A stretch of 28,757 nt of DNA. It comes from UBA3700 sp963592135 (GTDB lineage Bacteria; Bacillota; Clostridia; Christensenellales; UBA3700). The stretch covers positions 1 through 28,757 of the forward strand of contig CAVAVP010000004.1 of the NCBI GenBank assembly GCA_963592135.1, read 5' to 3'. The position numbers and the translations under genes are program-made. Below are positions 24,561 through 28,757 of the stretch, piece after piece (the first letter of the stretch is position 1; the number at the start of each line of letters is the position of its first letter). The notes beneath the pieces were generated by a model that ran no database searches, was not told the origin of the DNA, and saw nothing but the letters and a program-made list of their open reading frames with translations.

Positions 24561-24598
24561 GTGGTGTATCTATAAATTGAGGTGCACTATTTTTTTTT
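24561..24598 (+). terminator. Lysine-riboswitch attenuator
   Basis: A stem of 8 pairs (24564-24571 with 24580-24587), extendable by three more with G-U pairs, followed by TATTTTTTTTT. Its 5' arm (24563-24576) can instead pair with the P1 5' strand (24387-24399) through 12 of 13 positions, giving an antiterminator. Lysine-stabilised P1 would free the terminator. Confidence 0.85.
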
Positions 24599-24632
24599 GA
24601 TAAATAAACATTTAGTCATAAGGAGACAAAAA

Positions 24633-25658
24633 ATGAAAAAATACAACATTGCCGTAGTAGGCGCAACAGGTATGGTAGGAACAAAGTTCCTTGAAGTATT
24701 AACAGAAAAGCAACTTCCAGTTGAAAATTATTATTTATTTGCTTCAGCAAAATCAGCTGGTAAGGTTATTGATTTTATGGGTAAAGGTCATACAGTAATT
24801 GAACTTACTGATGATAATATTAAAGCATTAAAAGGAAAGGTAGATATAGCCCTATTCTCTGCTGGAGGAAAAACATCTGAAAGATATGCTCCAGTATTTG
24901 CAGAAAATGGCGCCGTAGTTATAGATAACTCAGCTCAATGGAGAATGCATGATGATGTACCTCTTGTAGTTCCAGAAGTAAATCCACAAGATATTGATTG
25001 GAACCATGGTATTATCGCTAATCCAAACTGCTCTACAATTCAAGCTATGGTTTTATTAAAACCTTTATATGATGCATTTGGTATTAAGAGAATTGTTTAT
25101 TCAACATACCAAGCAGTATCAGGTGCCGGCGTTGCTGGATATAACGATTTGCTTGAAGGATTAAAAGCATTCGTTAATGGTGAAAAGTATGAAACAAAGA
25201 AATTCCCATATCAAATTGCTAATAACTGTCTTCCTCATATCGATGTATTTATGGATAATGGATACACAAAAGAAGAAATGAAGATGATTTGGGAAACAAA
25301 GAAAATATTAGGTGACCAATCTATTAAGGTTACAGCTACTGCTGTAAGAGTTCCAGTATTAAACTCTCACTCTGAATCTATTAATGTTGAATTCAAAAAA
25401 CCAGTAACAAAAGAAGCTATTATAAAAGTATTAGAAAGTGCTCCTGGCTTAAAAATAGTTGATGACCCAGCTAATAATGTTTACCCAATGCCAATTAATT
25501 CAACAGGTTCTGATATAACACTAGTTGGTCGTATTAGACTTGATGATACTGTAGAATCTGGTGCTAACTTCTGGGTATGCGCTGATAATATTAGAAAAGG
25601 AGCAGCTTCAAATGCTGTTCAAATTGCAGAATATATGATCAAAAACAATAAGATTTAA
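24633..25658 (+). CDS. asd: Aspartate-semialdehyde dehydrogenase
   Basis: Reduces aspartyl phosphate to aspartate semialdehyde with NADPH, the branch compound for lysine, threonine and methionine. 341 residues, normal length. The N-terminal NADP loop is VVGATGMVG, the catalytic cysteine is Cys133 in NPNCST, the phosphate and substrate region has STYQAVSGAG, and the catalytic base is His246 in RVPVLNSHSE. The ATG at 24633 is chosen because AAGGAGA lies 7 bases ahead; an in-frame ATG at 24582 lies inside the attenuator and cannot be the start. First gene of the riboswitch-controlled asd-dapA-dapB operon; dapA follows after 17 bases. Confidence 0.97.
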   Translation: MKKYNIAVVGATGMVGTKFLEVLTEKQLPVENYYLFASAKSAGKVIDFMGKGHTVIELTDDNIKALKGKVDIALFSAGGKTSERYAPVFAENGAVVIDNSAQWRMHDDVPLVVPEVNPQDIDWNHGIIANPNCSTIQAMVLLKPLYDAFGIKRIVYSTYQAVSGAGVAGYNDLLEGLKAFVNGEKYETKKFPYQIANNCLPHIDVFMDNGYTKEEMKMIWETKKILGDQSIKVTATAVRVPVLNSHSESINVEFKKPVTKEAIIKVLESAPGLKIVDDPANNVYPMPINSTGSDITLVGRIRLDDTVESGANFWVCADNIRKGAASNAVQIAEYMIKNNKI

Positions 25659-25675
25659 TCTAGAGAGGTATTTAT

Positions 25676-26551
25676 ATGTTTAAAGGTACAGCAACAGCTT
25701 TAATTACCCCATTTACCGAAGACGGTATTGATTGGGAAGGCTTAAACAAATTAGTTGATTTTCAATTAGAAAATGGTATTAATGCTCTATTATTCTTAGG
25801 AACTACTGGTGAACCACCAACAATGACTAATGAAGAAAAGGAAGAATTAATGAAGTGGGCTGTAAAGAAAGTAAACCATCGTGTTCCAGTTATTTTTGGC
25901 ACAGGTTCAAATTGCACAAAAACAGCAATTGAAAACACAATTCACGCTGCACAACTTGGAGCAGATGCTGCTCTTGTTGTTACACCTTTCTACAACAAAT
26001 GTACTCAAGGCGGATTATATGAGCACTACAAAGCTATTTGTGAAAGTTCTCCTATTCCAGTTATTGCCTACAATGTTCCTGGAAGAACAGGAGTAAACAT
26101 TTTACCTGAAACATTAAAAAAATTAACTACCATTGATAATTTAATGGGAATAAAAGATGCATGCGGTAAAGTTGAACAAATAGTAAAAATGTGCGAAGCA
26201 GTAAAAGGCACTCATGTAAATTATTATTCAGGTGATGATGAATTAGTTTTAGAAGCAATGCAAAACGGCGGAGTAGGTTTAATTTCAGTTGCATCAAACA
26301 TTGTCCCTAAAGAAACAAAAAGCATAGTTGATGCATGTTTGAATAATGATTATACAAAAGCTCAAGAAATATTTAACAAGTATAAGAATTTCTTTGCTGG
26401 TTTATTCTATGAAGTAAACCCTATCCCTGCTAAATATGCAGCATCAAAGATAGGCATTTGCAAAAACATATTAAGATTACCATTAACCCCAATGACAAAG
26501 GAAAACTCTGATAAGCTTGATAAATTAATGAAAGAATTAAACATTATATAG
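25676..26551 (+). CDS. dapA: 4-hydroxy-tetrahydrodipicolinate synthase
   Basis: Condenses pyruvate with aspartate semialdehyde, the first step specific to lysine and diaminopimelate. 291 residues, normal length, TIM barrel. Active-site residues are all present: Thr43/Thr44 in LGTTGE, Tyr106 in TPFYNK, Tyr132 and Arg137 in YNVPGRTG, and the Schiff-base Lys160 in GIKDACG. GTTGEPPTMT shows PP where most family members have SA or SP, a mild variation. AGAGAGGT lies before the ATG. dapB follows after 8 bases in the same transcript. Confidence 0.97.
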   Translation: MFKGTATALITPFTEDGIDWEGLNKLVDFQLENGINALLFLGTTGEPPTMTNEEKEELMKWAVKKVNHRVPVIFGTGSNCTKTAIENTIHAAQLGADAALVVTPFYNKCTQGGLYEHYKAICESSPIPVIAYNVPGRTGVNILPETLKKLTTIDNLMGIKDACGKVEQIVKMCEAVKGTHVNYYSGDDELVLEAMQNGGVGLISVASNIVPKETKSIVDACLNNDYTKAQEIFNKYKNFFAGLFYEVNPIPAKYAASKIGICKNILRLPLTPMTKENSDKLDKLMKELNII

Positions 26552-26559
26552 GTGATTAA

Positions 26560-27327
26560 ATGAATATATTAGTTAACGGAATCGGCGGTAAAATGGGAAA
26601 ATTTCTAGTAGACTTATTGTCTTTAGACGAAGAAGCAACATTAGTTGCTGGCGTAGACAAGTTTGCTGATCCTAAAAATTTTTCTGTTCCAGTTTTTTCA
26701 TCATTTAAAGATATTAAAGATGTTAAGGTAGATGCTCTAATAGATTTTTCTAGACCTGATGCTTTGCAAGATATTTTAGATTATTCAATAAAAAATAATG
26801 TTGCTGCTGTAATTTGCACAACAGGACTTTCAGATGAACAAATAAATAGCATTAAAGAAGCTTCTAAAAAAGTCCCTATGTTTAGATCTAGCAACATGAG
26901 CGTTGGCATAAATGTAGTAATTGAACTTTGCAAAAAGGCTTCTAAAATACTAAATGAGGATGTAGAAATAGAAATTATAGAACAACATCATAATCAAAAA
27001 GTTGATGCTCCATCAGGAACAGCAATTGCTATTGCTGATGCAATAAATGAAGAATACAATAATGAGAAAAATTTTGTATACGGAAGATCAAGTAAAAACC
27101 AAAAACGTGATAGAAATGAAATAGGCATTCATGCTATACGTGGTGGTACTATTGTTGGAAAGCATGATGTAATGTTCATTGGACACGATGAAATAGTTAC
27201 AATAGGTCATGAAGCTCAATCTAGGGCCGTATTTGCAAAAGGAGCAATAAAGGCAGCTAAATTCTTGTGCTCTGTTAAAACGCCTGGTTTATACAACATG
27301 AGCGACATTGTAAATCAAATCATATAA
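26560..27327 (+). CDS. dapB: 4-hydroxy-tetrahydrodipicolinate reductase
   Basis: Reduces the DapA product to tetrahydrodipicolinate with NAD(P)H. 255 residues, normal length. The cofactor loop is NGIGGKMGK, then IDFSRPDA and CTTGLS, and the family signature EIIEQHHNQKVDAPSGTA carries His143, His144, Lys147 and the SGT loop (152-154). AGGTGATTAA precedes the ATG. It is the last gene of the operon; the later lysine genes (dapL or dapDEF, lysA) are not in the window. A strong hairpin terminator lies 20 bases downstream. Confidence 0.97.
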   Translation: MNILVNGIGGKMGKFLVDLLSLDEEATLVAGVDKFADPKNFSVPVFSSFKDIKDVKVDALIDFSRPDALQDILDYSIKNNVAAVICTTGLSDEQINSIKEASKKVPMFRSSNMSVGINVVIELCKKASKILNEDVEIEIIEQHHNQKVDAPSGTAIAIADAINEEYNNEKNFVYGRSSKNQKRDRNEIGIHAIRGGTIVGKHDVMFIGHDEIVTIGHEAQSRAVFAKGAIKAAKFLCSVKTPGLYNMSDIVNQII

Positions 27328-27335
27328 ACCAAATT

Positions 27336-27388
27336 AAAAAAAATTCGTCCAACACTTTAAATAACTTATAAAGTGTTGGACTTTTTTA
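27336..27388. terminator. Bidirectional terminator between dapB and the VWA gene
   Basis: A perfect 13-base stem (GTCCAACACTTTA at 27347-27359 with 27369-27381) and a 9-base loop. On the plus strand TTTTTT follows at 27382; on the minus strand a T-run follows the complement of 27336-27343. It closes the convergent dapB and VWA transcripts. Confidence 0.92.
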
Positions 27389-28039
27389 TTAAAGATTTTC
27401 TCTATTTACAAAATCTGCTTCTATTTCTTTTTTCCAATCCTTCGTTATTTTCTTATTTTTTCTTACTTTTGATATTGTACAACAAAGAGCTTCTCTATTT
27501 ACTTTAAGTCCTTTTGCGTCATTAATATAATTTACAGAATAATCTTTATCTATTCCCAATTTTTCAGCTTCTTCTTCACTATCTATATTTGCGCCTAAGA
27601 ATAAAAATTCAAAATCTTCTTTTTCTTTTACAAAAGCTATTAATTTTTTAATTACACTATACGTATATTCTCTAGAAGAATTTTCATATCCATCAGTTGT
27701 AATTATAAATAAAGTTCTACTTGGTTTATCTTCTTCTTTTAAGTTTGCTTGAACACTCTTAATATGATTTATGCTCATGCCAACAGCATCGAGTAAAGCT
27801 GTACAACCGGATGGCGTATATTCTTTATTAGTTAATAATTTGACTTCATTTAAATTTACTCTATCACTAACAATATTAATTTTACTATCAAATAGTACTA
27901 AAGATACTATAGCTTCTCCAGATTCTAATTTCTGCTTTTTAATTAAAGAATTAAAACCACCTATGGTATCTTTTTCTAATCCTGACATGGAACCACTTTT
28001 GTCTAAAATAAATACTAATTCTACTAAATTCTCTTTCAT
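27389..28039 (-). CDS. VWA-domain protein
   Basis: A 216-residue soluble protein made almost entirely of one von Willebrand factor A domain. The metal-dependent adhesion site is complete: DKSGSMS (Asp13, Ser15, Ser17), Thr80 in PSGCTALLDA, and Asp116 in FIITTDGYEN. There is no signal peptide, so it acts inside the cell, probably as a protein-binding scaffold like TerY-type proteins. GGAGAA lies 7 bases before ATG. Upstream on the same strand is a broken HTH-type gene of a family that often sits beside VWA genes in clostridia. The role is unknown; stress response or phage-defence links are speculation. Confidence 0.85.
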   Translation of the reverse strand: MKENLVELVFILDKSGSMSGLEKDTIGGFNSLIKKQKLESGEAIVSLVLFDSKINIVSDRVNLNEVKLLTNKEYTPSGCTALLDAVGMSINHIKSVQANLKEEDKPSRTLFIITTDGYENSSREYTYSVIKKLIAFVKEKEDFEFLFLGANIDSEEEAEKLGIDKDYSVNYINDAKGLKVNREALCCTISKVRKNKKITKDWKKEIEADFVNRENL

Positions 28040-28091
28040 TTTTTTCTCCTATAATTTTGTCATTAAGAGTTTTATCTCTCTATAATAATCT

Positions 28092-28119
28092 TATAAAATA
28101 ACAAAAAAAATTATGTCAC
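28092..28119 (-). promoter_or_regulatory. Possible promoter of the VWA gene
   Basis: On the minus strand: -35-like GTGACA (28114-28119), a 16-base spacer, and -10-like TTTATA (28092-28097). The -35 lies inside a 21-base palindrome. Modest support. Confidence 0.35.
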
Positions 28120-28133
28120 TTTGAAAGTGACAT
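28113..28133. promoter_or_regulatory. 21-base palindrome, candidate operator
   Basis: ATGTCACTTT and its exact complement flank a single central base. It lies about 75 bases upstream of the VWA start and overlaps the presumed -35, a classic position for a repressor site. The HTH-type gene upstream is a possible regulator, though its domain type is not a standard repressor. No T-run follows, so it is not a terminator. Confidence 0.5.
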
Positions 28134-28269
28134 TTATAAAATATCTTATCTAAAAAGCATTCGTGTAGTTATAAAATATTCTAAACTTAAAGTTATATTG
28201 TATTTACGTTTTCACATTATCACTTTATATATTCATTATACACATCGGATATATTTGTGTTTGATATGA

Positions 28270-28690
28270 TTAATAACTGCCTAATAATTCTTGCTTTTTA
28301 TCTATTAAATATTCATCAATTGTTGAAATAGAGTAAACTTTTTTTCCACAAAGTACCTAATAATTAAGTCCCTTTCTATAGAATTAGATAAAGTATAACC
28401 AGCCTTTTCTAATAGCTCCAAAGATTCATCTAAATTTAATTCTAATGCTATACAAAAGCAAATAGCTGTATCCTTTTCTGGATGATAATTTTTATTTGAT
28501 CTAATCTTTGAAAAAGTTTGCCTTGAAACTTGTGCTTTTGTATAAACATCTGAATCTTTTTTTATTATTCCTGCGTTTGTTTTTTATCTATTAGTATAAA
28601 AAGTTCTTCTTGCCATGTTGTTGTACTTATACTAGGTGAAAAACTTATTGTACTTATATACTCATATTCAAAATTATTTGAAACAAACAT
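28270..28690 (-). pseudogene. HTH-type protein broken by two poly-A frameshifts
   Basis: Pieces of one protein lie in order on this strand: TTTWQEELFILIDKK, then KKDSDVYTKAQVSRQTFSKI and RSNKNYHPEKDTAICFCIAL plus ELNLDESLELLEKAGYTLS, then SISTIDEYLIDKKQELLGSY and a stop at 28270-28272. This matches a helical, HTH-like domain common in clostridia (VSRQTFSKIRSNKNYHP is its hallmark), often next to VWA or macro-domain genes. Two breaks divide it: the A-run at 28580-28585 (six bases) and the A-run at 28339-28345 (seven bases). One extra A in each restores a 140-residue protein. As read it is a pseudogene; homopolymer sequencing error is a serious alternative. Confidence 0.7.
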
Positions 28691-28757
28691 TTTATTTTTT
28701 CCCAAATAATTAAATGCTTCTCTTTTATTTATTTTGCATTTTTTGATTTAACAGGAG

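Noticed and set aside
24582..24632. Longer asd reading frame starting at an ATG at 24582.
   Set aside because: That ATG lies in the attenuator hairpin and has no ribosome site; AAGGAGA fits the ATG at 24633, where the conserved protein begins.
86..28039. Use of TGA as tryptophan (Mollicute code).
   Set aside because: Tryptophan in conserved positions of valS, asnS and asd is encoded by TGG, and no intact gene has an in-frame TGA.

Overview
The window is AT-rich chromosomal DNA from a low-GC Gram-positive bacterium, most likely an uncultured gut Bacillota of clostridial type. The signs are strong GGAGG-type ribosome binding sites, TTGAnn/TATAAT promoters with 17-base spacers, heavy use of TAA stops, TGG for tryptophan with no in-frame TGA in intact genes, a lysine riboswitch, a SipW-type signal peptidase, and a clostridial HTH protein beside a VWA protein. 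The lineage call is inference; there is no rRNA gene here.

Left end (1-4000, all minus strand): a decayed surface-polysaccharide / amino-sugar locus. In transcription order it has an 88-codon 3' fragment of glmS, an intact sugar-phosphate nucleotidyltransferase, an in-frame chimera of the GlmM N-terminus with the C-terminal half of a Wzx/MOP flippase, an IspD/TarI-type cytidylyltransferase split by two compensating 1-base indels, and an intact NAD-dependent epimerase. At 3995-4340 the broken glmS meets DNA with five copies of GTAGTGG in both orientations and a 40-base near-perfect palindrome. A sixth copy lies at the far left edge.

Accessory stretch (4340-8470, minus): a YgbA_NO-family Cys-rich protein, then a three-gene secretion operon. 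That operon is a small exported protein, a SipW-like signal peptidase with a C-terminal cytoplasmic domain, and a second exported protein. Both exported proteins carry the same signal-peptide end, GGV(F/Y)A(V/T)FNYAQ. The operon ends at its own terminator and lies on the 3' side of tRNA-Thr(CGT).

Housekeeping core (8474-24084, mostly minus): asnS with tRNA-Thr and a strong terminator; a CdhC (acetyl-CoA synthase)-like orphan; a plus-strand candidate structured RNA (about 10909-11060) behind a near-consensus promoter; a seven-gene operon pgsA - small membrane protein - valS - HAD phosphatase - two polytopic membrane proteins - ABC transporter; and a four-gene operon YesL-like membrane protein - methyltransferase - hslO - TPR-like protein.

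Right end: on the plus strand a lysine riboswitch with attenuator controls asd-dapA-dapB (aspartate to tetrahydrodipicolinate), closed by a bidirectional terminator. Convergent to it are a VWA protein and, upstream of that, an HTH-type gene broken by two poly-A frameshifts, with a 21-base perfect-arm palindrome over the presumed promoter between them.

The best candidates for something new are the SipW/FNYAQ export operon with its fused peptidase, the unidentified plus-strand RNA at 10.9 kb, and the rearranged polysaccharide locus beside the GTAGTGG cluster. Four single-base homopolymer indels in two genes could be sequencing error or true decay; this cannot be settled from the sequence.
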